16,042 nt of DNA, taken from the NCBI GenBank assembly GCA_045541255.1, contig JAZQIU010000041.1, positions 1-16,042 on the forward strand, written 5' to 3'. This stretch comes from UMGS1124 sp045541255 (GTDB lineage Bacteria; Bacillota_I; Bacilli_A; RF39; UBA660). Below the pieces are notes generated by a model, which was not told the origin of the DNA, made no database searches, and saw only the letters and a program-made list of their open reading frames with translations. The position numbers and the translations under genes were made by a program. Of the stretch, positions 7,306-14,808 are shown piece after piece; the stretch's first letter is position 1; every line of letters begins with the position of its first letter.

Positions 7306-7605
7306 ATGAAAATTATAGTAGCTAGGAGTTTTAAAGATAAGTTATTAGGTTTAATGAATAAAAAAAATATAGATTATGGACTACTTATAAAAAATTGTAA
7401 GAGTATTCATACGTTTTTTATGTTAGAACCAATAGATGTTTTATTAGTGGATGAATATAATAGAATATTATCAATAAAAAGAAATGTAGTACCTAATAAA
7501 ATAATTATTTTTAATAATAAAAAAAGAACTAATATATTAGAGTTGCCTAACAATAGTTCTTTAAGTTTAAATATAAATGATATTATAGATTTTGATACTC
7601 TATAA
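7306..7605 (+). CDS. DUF192 family protein
   Basis: Small protein (99 aa) of the DUF192 family, whose biochemical role is not settled. The hallmark is IHTFFMLEPIDVLLVDE (about residues 33-49), matching the family pattern of a His/Trp-Thr-x-x-Met segment followed by P-I-D-V-L-F-x-D, with an N-terminal GLMNKK and a C-terminal ILELP segment. Many relatives carry a signal peptide; this one does not, so it is probably cytoplasmic. An ATG at 7291 is also in frame, but it coincides with the predicted transcription start; the ATG at 7306 has GGTGA four bases upstream and is preferred. It is the only plus-strand gene and is convergent with argS, with only five bases between the stop codons. Confidence 0.85.
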   Translation: MKIIVARSFKDKLLGLMNKKNIDYGLLIKNCKSIHTFFMLEPIDVLLVDEYNRILSIKRNVVPNKIIIFNNKKRTNILELPNNSSLSLNINDIIDFDTL

Positions 7606-7610
7606 TTTTT

Positions 7611-9362
7611 TTATATTTTTTCAGGTACTTCTATAGCAAGTATGTTTAGTAAGTATTTGTTTGTATCATGCACTAATTTAGTTAAAGCTATATAGCTTTC
7701 TTTTATTCTCTCATCTTTTTCTGTTAAAACTTCATGATTACTATAGAATGCATTATATGAATTAGTAAGTTTATATAAATATTCACATATTTCATTTAAT
7801 GTCCTGCTTTTATAAGATTTTTCTAATACACTACTTAAATTTAATAGATTTAGTATTATATCTCTTTCTTCTTTAGTAGAAATTTTATTATATTTATTTG
7901 TATTTATATTTTCAGCTTTCTTTAAAAGAGATGCCATTCTTACTGTACTATATAATAAATAGGGCCCTGTTTTTCCATTAATATCACTGAATTTTATAGG
8001 ATCAAATAAATAATCACTTGAACGGTTAGGTAAAAGATCGGCATATTTAATTGATGCTATAGCAAGTTTTTCAGCCAACTCGTCCTTTTCTTCTTCGGCT
8101 ATATTATTTTTAATTATTTTTCTAGTTTCATTTTTAACTAATTTGATTAATTCTCTTAAACTCATAACTCCGCCATCACGAGTTTTAAACGGTTTACCAT
8201 CAGGACCATTCATAGTACCAAAACCATACCATTCTAAATCGATATCTTTACTAACTAAATTAGTTTTATATGCAGCTCTAAATGCTTGTACAAAGTGTAA
8301 TTCTTGACGTATATCAGTGAAATAGATTATTGAATCTACATCAAATCTTTTTACACGTGAATATAAAGTCGCTAGTTCGGTACTATCATATAATACTCCG
8401 CCGTCACTTTTTATTAATATTACTGGCGGCATTTCTTTTTTATCTGTTTCTTCTTTAACGTCAATTATAGTAGCACCTTCACTTAATTTTGTATAATTAT
8501 TATTTATTAAATACTCTAACATTTCCGGAATATACGGATCGGCATCTTTTTCACCTTCCCATAAATCGAATGTTGCATTTAATTTATCATAAACTTCTTT
8601 GATATCTTCTATAGAAATCTTTAAAAATGATTTCCACAAATCATATATACCTTTTTCTTTATTTTGTAATCTTACAGTCATTTCTCTAGCTGCATTTAAA
8701 TATTCAGGATCTTCTTTTGCTTTTGCACTCGCAGCTGGATATATATCATTTAATTCATCAATCGTAACAGGGCATGTAGGATATTCACCATCAAAATTTT
8801 TATCAAAGAAAGGTAAATTTGGCATTCTTTTTTGAATTTCTAAAATAATTAGTCCCATAGGTCTACCCCAGTCACCTAAATGAACATCACTTATAGTTTT
8901 ATGTCCTACTGCTTCACACAATCTTTTTATAGCTTCACCAATATTTGGACTTCTTAAATGTCCGGAATGTAATGCTTTTGCAACATTAGCACCTCCATAA
9001 TCTAAAAATATTGTTTTTTCTTCTTTTTCTTTATAAGTATTTATTTCAAAATTTTCAATAATGTCATTGATATATTTTGTCAATGTATCTTCACTTATTG
9101 TTAAATTAATAAATCCTGGACCAGCAACATTTATATCGCTAAAATATTTCGTATTCTTTAATGCAGTTACAATTTTATTAGCAATGTCTATCGGTTTTTC
9201 TTTATAAATGCTTGCAAGTTTCATGCAGGCATTATATTGATAGTCTCCTAGTTCAGGTCTATTTGAAACGTTTAAAACAACTTCATCATCATATCCAATA
9301 TCTTTTATAATATTTTTTATTTCATTTTCTAAAAAACTAATTAAATTCATGTATACACACAT
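7611..9362 (-). CDS. argS: Arginyl-tRNA synthetase
   Basis: Class Ia synthetase that charges tRNA-Arg. The N-terminal additive domain covers about residues 6-90 (with PELGDYQ and GPGFINL). The HIGH-type motif is HSGHLR (132-137) in the usual ANxxKxLHxGHLR context, then HLGDWGRPMG (161-170). As in many bacterial ArgRS, a clear KMSKS is absent; FKTRDGG (392-398) fills that place. The C-terminal tRNA-binding DALR domain starts near GKTGPYLLYSTVRM (463-476) and ends with the family-typical AIEVPEKI. At 583 aa it is slightly longer than usual (about 555). The start is uncertain: ATG at 9362 has AGGA seven bases upstream, but the predicted transcription start (about 9369) would leave that site barely transcribed; ATG at 9350 (MNLISF) matches the usual family start better. 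Confidence 0.96.
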   Translation of the reverse strand: MCVYMNLISFLENEIKNIIKDIGYDDEVVLNVSNRPELGDYQYNACMKLASIYKEKPIDIANKIVTALKNTKYFSDINVAGPGFINLTISEDTLTKYINDIIENFEINTYKEKEEKTIFLDYGGANVAKALHSGHLRSPNIGEAIKRLCEAVGHKTISDVHLGDWGRPMGLIILEIQKRMPNLPFFDKNFDGEYPTCPVTIDELNDIYPAASAKAKEDPEYLNAAREMTVRLQNKEKGIYDLWKSFLKISIEDIKEVYDKLNATFDLWEGEKDADPYIPEMLEYLINNNYTKLSEGATIIDVKEETDKKEMPPVILIKSDGGVLYDSTELATLYSRVKRFDVDSIIYFTDIRQELHFVQAFRAAYKTNLVSKDIDLEWYGFGTMNGPDGKPFKTRDGGVMSLRELIKLVKNETRKIIKNNIAEEEKDELAEKLAIASIKYADLLPNRSSDYLFDPIKFSDINGKTGPYLLYSTVRMASLLKKAENINTNKYNKISTKEERDIILNLLNLSSVLEKSYKSRTLNEICEYLYKLTNSYNAFYSNHEVLTEKDERIKESYIALTKLVHDTNKYLLNILAIEVPEKI

Positions 9363-9375
9363 CCCAACTTCCTAT

Positions 9376-9404
9376 ATTATATATTAATTATTTATAATTA
9401 TCAA
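9376..9404 (-). promoter_or_regulatory. Promoter of argS
   Basis: TTGATA (9404-9399), 17 bases, TATAAT (9381-9376) on the minus strand. The -35 box begins only a few bases after the terminator of the upstream operon. Predicted start near 9369, implying a very short leader. I see no T-box leader; there is not enough room for one. Confidence 0.8.
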
Positions 9405-9406
9405 TA

Positions 9407-9429
9407 AAGAAAAAAGTGTTAAAAAACAC
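9407..9429 (-). terminator. Intrinsic terminator after the LCP gene
   Basis: GTGTT (9429-9425), TTTT loop, AACAC (9420-9416), then TTTTTCTTT on the minus strand, beginning directly after the stop codon of the LCP gene. The 5-bp stem is short but well placed at the end of the three-gene operon. Confidence 0.6.
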
Positions 9430-10920
9430 CTATTCTTCATTGTTAGTTGTATCTTCACTATATTTATTAGTTTCTAATACTTTATCTAATTTTTTCTTAG
9501 CTTCTAGTAGTGTATCTTCTTTAGGAATCATTACATATGCTTTAGCTGAACCGGTAGAAAATGTTGATTTACTTCCATCAGTACCATCTACTGAGAAAGA
9601 TTCTATTGTCCAGTTACTAGCATCTTTTATTTGATTTTTTATTAGTTTAGTAATTGACTTTTGATCAATATTAGTAATAACTGAACCACCTACGCTATTT
9701 AGTAAACTATTATATTTAACTAAAATTGTAGGACTTAAAGCCTTATCTATTATGGCTTCTAACACTAACATTTGATTTTGAATTCTGCCTCTATCTCCAC
9801 CTGCAATAGTATGACGCGTTCTTGATAATGCAAGAGCTTGTTCTCCATTTAATACTTGTTTACCTTTTTTCAAACATATTCTTTTACTGCTTGTTCTTGA
9901 AGAAGTTTGTTCGCAAAATTTAACTGGTACATCTACTGTTATTCCATCTAATTCTTCTACTATATTTATAAAAGTTGTGAAATTCAATCTTGCATAGTAA
10001 TCAATATTAATATCATATAAATTTTCTAATGTACCTACAGATTCTTCAATTCCATATACACCTGCATGTGTTAATTTATCCATCGCTTTTTTACTACTCA
10101 ATTTAACATAATAATCTCTCGGAGTATTTAACATTAATATTTTTTTATCTTTTGGATTTACAGCAACTAAAATATTTACATCACTTCTTGCTTTTGCAGC
10201 AACTTTACCATTAGTATCTATACCACTAATATATATAACAAAGTTTTCTTTTGACACATCTTTTTTGCTAGCTAAAGTTTTTACTTTAGTTGTTATAGTA
10301 AAAGTATATATAGCTTTCAAGTTATCATAATCATCACTATCTTCTTTTAATATATCTATATTTGAATCTAATGCTATAATTGCATCTACTTCTTCATCTT
10401 TAAGTGAATCAACAGCTTCACCAATATTATCAAATTCAGCCATATTATATTCTATTTTATTTGATACTTTTTCTATAGCTTTATTTGTTCCTTCATCCTC
10501 TATGTCTGCAACACCAATTATTTTATTTTCTAAATCATCTATAGTTTTATAATTTGAATCATTTAATACATATATTGAATATGAATCATGTCTTATACCA
10601 ACATCAAATATATTAGTAAAAAAATCTATAGTCCCATATGAATAAAAACATACTAAAGTAAATATTGCTATTAAAATTATACTTGGTATTGATATTATTA
10701 TTTTTATCCATTGTTTTAATCTTTTGTTGTTTAATAATTTAAATAATAAAAATATTATTAATCCAACACATATAATAAAAATTGATAAATATATAATTGG
10801 TAAGACTTCAAAATAAGTCAAAAAGCCAGTAGATGCTACTGCACTTATTATTAATAACCAAGAAACAATTTTAAAAAATATATTACTTTTTCTGGTATTA
10901 GTTTTTTTATTCTTCTTCAT
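9430..10920 (-). CDS. LytR-CpsA-Psr (LCP) family transferase with SBP-like segment
   Basis: LCP enzymes attach teichoic acids or capsular polymers from lipid carriers to peptidoglycan on the cell surface. Three membrane segments lie at about residues 15-36, 40-62 and 72-95. Residues about 112-210 (YSIYVLND, KTIDDLENKIIGV, EVDAIIALD) resemble half of a family-3 solute-binding domain. The LCP domain covers about 225-440: ISGIDTNG, SDVNILVAVNP with Asp247, LNTPRDYYV with Arg268, and LALSRTRH followed by GDRGRIQNQ with Arg367, Arg369, Asp376, Arg377 and Arg379, the set that contacts metal and pyrophosphate in known LCP structures. The Asp/Glu-rich tail has no anchor. The start overlaps the previous gene by 14 bases, and its AAGGTGG site lies inside that gene, so the two are translationally coupled. 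It is last in a three-gene operon. Confidence 0.93.
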   Translation of the reverse strand: MKKNKKTNTRKSNIFFKIVSWLLIISAVASTGFLTYFEVLPIIYLSIFIICVGLIIFLLFKLLNNKRLKQWIKIIISIPSIILIAIFTLVCFYSYGTIDFFTNIFDVGIRHDSYSIYVLNDSNYKTIDDLENKIIGVADIEDEGTNKAIEKVSNKIEYNMAEFDNIGEAVDSLKDEEVDAIIALDSNIDILKEDSDDYDNLKAIYTFTITTKVKTLASKKDVSKENFVIYISGIDTNGKVAAKARSDVNILVAVNPKDKKILMLNTPRDYYVKLSSKKAMDKLTHAGVYGIEESVGTLENLYDINIDYYARLNFTTFINIVEELDGITVDVPVKFCEQTSSRTSSKRICLKKGKQVLNGEQALALSRTRHTIAGGDRGRIQNQMLVLEAIIDKALSPTILVKYNSLLNSVGGSVITNIDQKSITKLIKNQIKDASNWTIESFSVDGTDGSKSTFSTGSAKAYVMIPKEDTLLEAKKKLDKVLETNKYSEDTTNNEE

Positions 10921-11776
10921 TTATAACCACCTTATTTTGTAATAATTCTTTAGTACCATCATTGAAAGTTATTTCAACTTGTATTCCTATAACATACCCA
11001 TATTTATTATAAGCAGTTATAAGCTTAGTACTATATATTTCTTTTTCTACATAATTTTCAAAATCTATAGCAGATATTTCTTGTATCATACCTTCATATT
11101 CCATTGTATCTTCATATATAGCTTTTTCTAATTTTTCAAAAAAGATATGTTCTATTGTATCATCATTTTCACTATTTGAGTAATATTCTAAGTCGCTTGT
11201 CATTTTACTTGACAATGTTTCTGATGTACTAACTATAATTGTTGCAGTTTCTGTTGTTTTATTTCCTAGTGCATCACTTATATTGAATTCTATATTATAA
11301 GTACCCGCTTTTTTTAAAAATTTTTCATCTTTTTCATTTTTAAAAGTTACTGAACAAGGTAAAGATTTATCATCACAGCTAACCAATAATATGCTTGGAT
11401 CAAATTCTTCATCTATACCTATTGTAATATTATCTAATTCTACTATGGGAGCTGTTGTGTCTACTACTTTTATTTTTGCTTTTTCAATATGTTTATTATA
11501 TTTTACTTTATATGTATAAACTCCAACCTTACTTGTATCAACATCATCTAAATATATTTTATACTCACTCTTATATTTGTGACCATTTTTTAAATAATCT
11601 TCTATATTTGATGATAGTGTATCACCCACTTCTAAAGTGATATTTTTTAAACCTATTGTATTTTGTTTTTTATAAAATAAAAATACCCCTACTATGATTC
11701 CGATAATAAATATTGATATTAAACATTTTAAGATAGAATGTTTAGTGTTGCTTTCTTCATAATAAAATTCTTCCAT
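10907..11776 (-). CDS. Single-pass membrane protein with bacterial Ig-like (DUF5011-type) domains
   Basis: Predicted membrane-anchored extracellular protein, 289 aa. A short charged N-terminus is followed by one membrane segment (about 15-35) and no cleavage site, so the rest faces outside. Two Ig-like units follow: about 40-105, ending VGVYTYKVKYNKHIEKAKIKV, and about 106-183, starting DTTAPIVELD and ending AGTYNIEFNISDALGNKTTE. The DTTAP start and G-x-Y-x-V/I-x-F/Y-x-V-x-D pattern is typical of HYR/DUF5011-like repeats. Cys134 and Cys141 in the second unit could form a disulfide. The remaining about 100 residues are acidic and unrecognised. The ribosome site AAGGTGG lies within the last codons of the gene upstream, and the LCP start is nested in its end, which suggests an accessory or partner of the LCP enzyme. 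The domain calls are by eye. Confidence 0.85.
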   Translation of the reverse strand: MEEFYYEESNTKHSILKCLISIFIIGIIVGVFLFYKKQNTIGLKNITLEVGDTLSSNIEDYLKNGHKYKSEYKIYLDDVDTSKVGVYTYKVKYNKHIEKAKIKVVDTTAPIVELDNITIGIDEEFDPSILLVSCDDKSLPCSVTFKNEKDEKFLKKAGTYNIEFNISDALGNKTTETATIIVSTSETLSSKMTSDLEYYSNSENDDTIEHIFFEKLEKAIYEDTMEYEGMIQEISAIDFENYVEKEIYSTKLITAYNKYGYVIGIQVEITFNDGTKELLQNKVVINEEE

Positions 11777-11779
11777 ACT

Positions 11780-12136
11780 TTATATCCACCTTGCAAAATA
11801 TATATTTCTTGTATAACCATCTTCATAGTTTTCAAAAAGTGTTATTAAATTATTTACGATAGTTTCAATTACATCAGCGCCACGTTTAACTCTTATATTT
11901 AAAACACTAGCTTTAATATCTTTTCTAAAGGTATAATCTTCTATGTATTTAGATAAAATTTTATCTAAATTTTTTATTTTATTTACTTCTTCTTCGTTTG
12001 TTTCATCTATATTAAATATATAATCTTCATAAATTGATATTAACTTTAAAGTAATGTAATCTTCTTCTTCTATATCAAAATCTTTTATTTTATAAAAATT
12101 AGGACAATATTTTAAGATTGTTTTGTTTTTCTTCAT
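11780..12136 (-). CDS. Hypothetical protein, 118 aa, first gene of the LCP operon
   Basis: I do not recognise this protein. It has no signal peptide or membrane segment and looks helical and charged, with an acidic middle (IFNIDETNEEEVNKIKNLD) and a conserved-looking C-terminus (NIRVKRGADVIETIVNNL, ending YTRNIYFARWI). An ATG at 12154 is also in frame, but the predicted transcription start is about 12157, so the ATG at 12136 with GGTAGAGAT upstream is more likely. Only three bases separate it from the Ig-like membrane gene, whose AAGGTGG ribosome site is formed by its last codons (the Ala-Arg-Trp of ARWI). It is therefore co-expressed with the Ig-like and LCP proteins and may be a cytoplasmic partner; this is inference from position only. 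Confidence 0.72.
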   Translation of the reverse strand: MKKNKTILKYCPNFYKIKDFDIEEEDYITLKLISIYEDYIFNIDETNEEEVNKIKNLDKILSKYIEDYTFRKDIKASVLNIRVKRGADVIETIVNNLITLFENYEDGYTRNIYFARWI

Positions 12137-12163
12137 ATCATCTCTACCTTTCATTATAATTTA

Positions 12164-12169
12164 ATTATA
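12164..12169 (-). promoter_or_regulatory. -10 element of the LCP operon promoter
   Basis: TATAAT at 12169-12164 on the minus strand. The best -35 candidate (TGGACT, 18 bases upstream) lies inside the terminator stem of the previous gene and is only a partial match. A second TATAAT at 12158-12153 overlaps the first ATG. Predicted start near 12157. Confidence 0.5.
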
Positions 12170-12179
12170 ATATACTCAT

Positions 12180-12207
12180 AAAAAAAAGTCCATATTATAT
12201 GAACTTT
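12180..12207 (-). terminator. Intrinsic terminator after the secreted protein gene
   Basis: AAAGTTCAT (12207-12199), loop ATAAT, ATGGACTTT (12193-12185) with one G-T pair, followed by further T (eight T in total). It begins six bases after the stop codon of the secreted protein gene and separates it from the LCP operon. Confidence 0.8.
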
Positions 12208-12213
12208 ATTTTA

Positions 12214-13608
12214 TTAGATTTGTTTAAATAGGTTTTTCTTTTTACTTACTAAGTAAATGCCTCCAGCAACCATTCCAACTGCTGCAAATCCTATTATATA
12301 AGACATAACTCCTGTTTTTTTGTTGTCTTCTGAACCTTCTTTTGCCCATTGTGCATATAATGTGATTGTTTTTGATGTAGTTGGTGATGTTATTGTTTTT
12401 CCTGATTCATAACATGTTCCACTGCCATCTTTTGTTTCACACCATTTTGTAAATACATATCCATTTCTACTTGGTTTATCTGCACTAACATTAATATTTG
12501 TACCTAAAGGTTTTGTTTGAGGGCTTGGTAAATTATTTACACTTGTATCATCTACATTATCATCATAAACAACTGACCAGTTCGCTGTATTTTGTGCACA
12601 ACTAGTATATTCAACATTTAATATTACTGGCCAATAATAATCTTTTCCTGTATTAAAATCTAAATCTTCTTCATCCCAGTTTGAATTAGTTTTTATATGT
12701 GTAGAAGCAGTTGATGTTGGATTTTCTAAATATTCTTTTAAAGTTGTATAACTATCATTTATAGAACTAGCATTTTCAGTTGTATTTTTTGTAAATATAT
12801 GAGTACCATTATTATCTACATATCCAAATACATATCCATTTAACATATCTTCGATTTCTTCTTCACTTAAATCAATTGTTCTTGTAATTGATAATGGGAT
12901 ATATTCGTCTCCGTTGCCATCTTCCCATAAGTTTGTTCCGTTATCAATAACACTTTGTAAATATGTTGGATTCACTGAAGTTGAAGTTCCTTGAAAATTA
13001 TTATTATAGAATTCAGCTGCTTTAATTTCTACTTTAAAATGTACTAAGTCTTCAGCATCTAAAATATTTTGAATTGTATAATCTTTTCCGCCAGATACCG
13101 CTTGCCAATTACTTAGTATTGGATAGCCATCAGCGTCATATGAACTCCATTCGCCATGTAATAATATTGTATTATCTATATAATTTCCACTAAATGAACT
13201 ATCTTGTACAAATATATCACCTTTCTTATTTGCATCTTTAAAAGATGATAATGTACTTCTTGCTCTATTAAAATATTCCCAATATTGAGATAATTCACTA
13301 CTTCTATTAGAACTTGTAAAATTATTTTTCTCTGTTGCGGTAACTGTTGTCGTAAATCCTGCTTGTTCTAGAAAAGCATATGGGAAGTGTGTATAAGTTT
13401 GATATCCTCCAGCTGTTTTTTCTGATGAATAACCTTCAAAAAAAGTTTCATCATCACTATTTAAAGATATATAATTCTTATCTAAGAACATATAATTTTG
13501 TAAATGGTTTGCGCAGTCAGCGGCATTAACTTTTGGCAATTCTATGAATGGAGCTAGAACTGCAAGTGTTAGACCAATAACCCCAAGTTTTTTTAATATA
13601 TTTTTCAT
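12214..13608 (-). CDS. Secreted cell-surface protein with InlB-type repeat and sortase-like C-terminal tail
   Basis: Predicted 464-aa exported wall or membrane protein. A signal peptide (MKNILKKLG, hydrophobic core, cleavage likely after KVNA at residue 29) precedes an unrecognised region of about 310 residues rich in Tyr, Ser and Asn. Residues about 344-421 form one InlB B-type (Listeria-Bacteroides) repeat: WSVVYDD, GYVFTKWCETKDGSGTCY, then SKTITLYAQW. Cys pairs there may form disulfides. The end holds NKKTG (429-433), a hydrophobic segment and the basic tail SKKKNLFKQI, laid out like a sortase signal but with Lys in place of the Pro of the usual motif. The ATG at 13608 is preceded by AAGGA; an in-frame TTG at 13629 has no clear ribosome site and was not used. 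The gene has its own promoter and terminator. The ligand is unknown. Confidence 0.87.
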   Translation of the reverse strand: MKNILKKLGVIGLTLAVLAPFIELPKVNAADCANHLQNYMFLDKNYISLNSDDETFFEGYSSEKTAGGYQTYTHFPYAFLEQAGFTTTVTATEKNNFTSSNRSSELSQYWEYFNRARSTLSSFKDANKKGDIFVQDSSFSGNYIDNTILLHGEWSSYDADGYPILSNWQAVSGGKDYTIQNILDAEDLVHFKVEIKAAEFYNNNFQGTSTSVNPTYLQSVIDNGTNLWEDGNGDEYIPLSITRTIDLSEEEIEDMLNGYVFGYVDNNGTHIFTKNTTENASSINDSYTTLKEYLENPTSTASTHIKTNSNWDEEDLDFNTGKDYYWPVILNVEYTSCAQNTANWSVVYDDNVDDTSVNNLPSPQTKPLGTNINVSADKPSRNGYVFTKWCETKDGSGTCYESGKTITSPTTSKTITLYAQWAKEGSEDNKKTGVMSYIIGFAAVGMVAGGIYLVSKKKNLFKQI

Positions 13609-13673
13609 AAAATCCTTCTTTCTCAGCAAGTATAATTTTATTACTATTTATATTTATACCCTACCTATATTAA

Positions 13674-13701
13674 ATTATAACATAAAATTCAGTTTTGAAA
13701 A
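13674..13701 (-). promoter_or_regulatory. Promoter of the secreted protein gene
   Basis: TTTTCA (13701-13696), 16 bases, TATAAT (13679-13674) with a TGT extended -10. Predicted start near 13667, giving a leader of about 59 nt before the ATG at 13608. No strong secondary structure was seen in the leader. Confidence 0.65.
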
Positions 13702-13730
13702 GACATTTTTTTATATTTTTTTTAAAATGT

Positions 13731-13760
13731 AAATAAAAACTGTTTATCTATGTAAACAGT
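13731..13760 (-). terminator. Intrinsic terminator overlapping the rseP stop codon
   Basis: ACTGTTTA (13760-13753), loop CATAGA, TAAACAGT (13746-13739), then TTTTATTT on the minus strand. The 8-bp stem is perfect. Its left arm and loop contain the last codons and TAG stop of rseP, so the gene end and terminator share sequence. Confidence 0.85.
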
Positions 13761-14800
13761 CTCATTATATCTTGATATGTTATTACTAACATTAATATCA
13801 TCAGTAATATAAAACCAATTGAATGGAACCAATTTTCTACTTCAGGCTTAACTGGACTTCCTTTGATTTTTTCAATTATAACAAATAGAATTCTTCCTCC
13901 ATCAAATGCAGGAAATGGAAGAATATTTATAAAACCTAAATTAACAGATAAGTAAGCTGTTAGATATAATAAATTTTGTATTCCTAATTTTGCTGATTGT
14001 CCTACTACTGTATACATTCCTACAGGTCCTGATAAACTATTTAATCCTAATTCCCCAGTAAATAATTTAATTATAATTTGTGTCATGCTACTCATTACAC
14101 TATATAATTTAATAAATGAATATTTAACAGAATTAATAAATCCTTTATTTAATTTGTTACCAGCTCCAAAACCATAAACCTTTACTTCATTACCTTCATT
14201 ATCTTTTTCTATAGTTGGTGTTACTTCATATTTATTTATAGAACCGTCTTCTTTTTTTACTACAAATTCATATTTATTATTATCATTTTTTAATGCAAGT
14301 GCAATTTGGATTTTGTCCCAAGTATTCGTTTTCATTCCATTGATGCTTACTATCCTATCGCCTTCTATTATGCCAGCTTTTTCTATAGCTGAGTTTTCTG
14401 TAACTAAACCAACATAACTTAGTTGCGTTGAACTTCCCCATATTAATCCTTGTAAGAAAAATAATATTAGTGCTAAAATAAAGTTCATGGTAACACCAGC
14501 AACCAAAATTAAAAACTTTTGATAAGGTTTTTTATTACACATATATTTATCTTTACTTAATTTTTTTTCTTTTTCTTCTTCAACTTCCCCAGCCATAGCA
14601 CAAAAACCACCTATAGGGAAAAGTCTTAAGCTATATATTGTAGGATCGTTTTTTCTCTTCCATTTAAAAAGTTGAGGCCCCATGCCCAAAGCAAATTCAT
14701 CAACATGAACGCCCGTTTTTTTTGCGACTATAAAATGCCCAAATTCATGTACAAATATAAGTATACCTAACATTAAGATTAAAATTATTAAAGTCAACAT
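13748..14800 (-). CDS. rseP: Site-2 intramembrane zinc metalloprotease (RseP/RasP family)
   Basis: Membrane protease that cuts transmembrane substrates such as anti-sigma factors and remnant signal peptides. The zinc motif HEFGH is at residues 18-22 in the first membrane segment, followed by the family-typical FxxGMGP and RLFPIGGFCAMAGE (59-72). A membrane segment (about 97-120) precedes one PDZ domain (about 125-195, with AGIIEGDRIVSING). The C-terminal half carries LSGPVGMY (256-263) and the third zinc ligand region NILPFPAFDGGR (292-303), with a final membrane segment (about 325-342). At 350 aa it is usual for Gram-positive members. An AGGAGG ribosome site includes the stop codon of cdsA, eight bases upstream, so the two genes are translationally coupled. 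A perfect terminator overlaps its end. Confidence 0.96.
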   Translation of the reverse strand: MLTLIILILMLGILIFVHEFGHFIVAKKTGVHVDEFALGMGPQLFKWKRKNDPTIYSLRLFPIGGFCAMAGEVEEEKEKKLSKDKYMCNKKPYQKFLILVAGVTMNFILALILFFLQGLIWGSSTQLSYVGLVTENSAIEKAGIIEGDRIVSINGMKTNTWDKIQIALALKNDNNKYEFVVKKEDGSINKYEVTPTIEKDNEGNEVKVYGFGAGNKLNKGFINSVKYSFIKLYSVMSSMTQIIIKLFTGELGLNSLSGPVGMYTVVGQSAKLGIQNLLYLTAYLSVNLGFINILPFPAFDGGRILFVIIEKIKGSPVKPEVENWFHSIGFILLMILMLVITYQDIMRLFT

Positions 14801-14808
14801 AGTACCTC

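Noticed and set aside
8599..8835. Plus-strand open frame of 78 codons inside argS
   Set aside because: It is fully antisense to a clear argS coding region with conserved motifs and has no supported start.
7611..9362. Missing KMSKS motif as a sign of a defective ArgRS
   Set aside because: Many functional bacterial ArgRS enzymes lack a canonical KMSKS; the FKTRDGG segment is the usual equivalent.
9363..9429. T-box riboswitch in front of argS
   Set aside because: The gap is under 70 bases and is filled by a terminator and a promoter; no T-box sequence or specifier structure fits.
9416..9634. Plus-strand open frame antisense to the LCP gene end
   Set aside because: It lies over the terminator and coding end of the LCP gene, with no ribosome site or recognisable protein.
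13609..13629. TTG start giving a 471-aa version of the secreted protein
   Set aside because: The ATG at 13608 has AAGGA just upstream and gives a clean signal peptide; the TTG has no clear ribosome site.
13544..13732. Plus-strand open frame across the signal peptide and promoter of the secreted protein
   Set aside because: It is antisense to a well-supported start, signal peptide and promoter; composition is that of AT-rich noncoding sequence.
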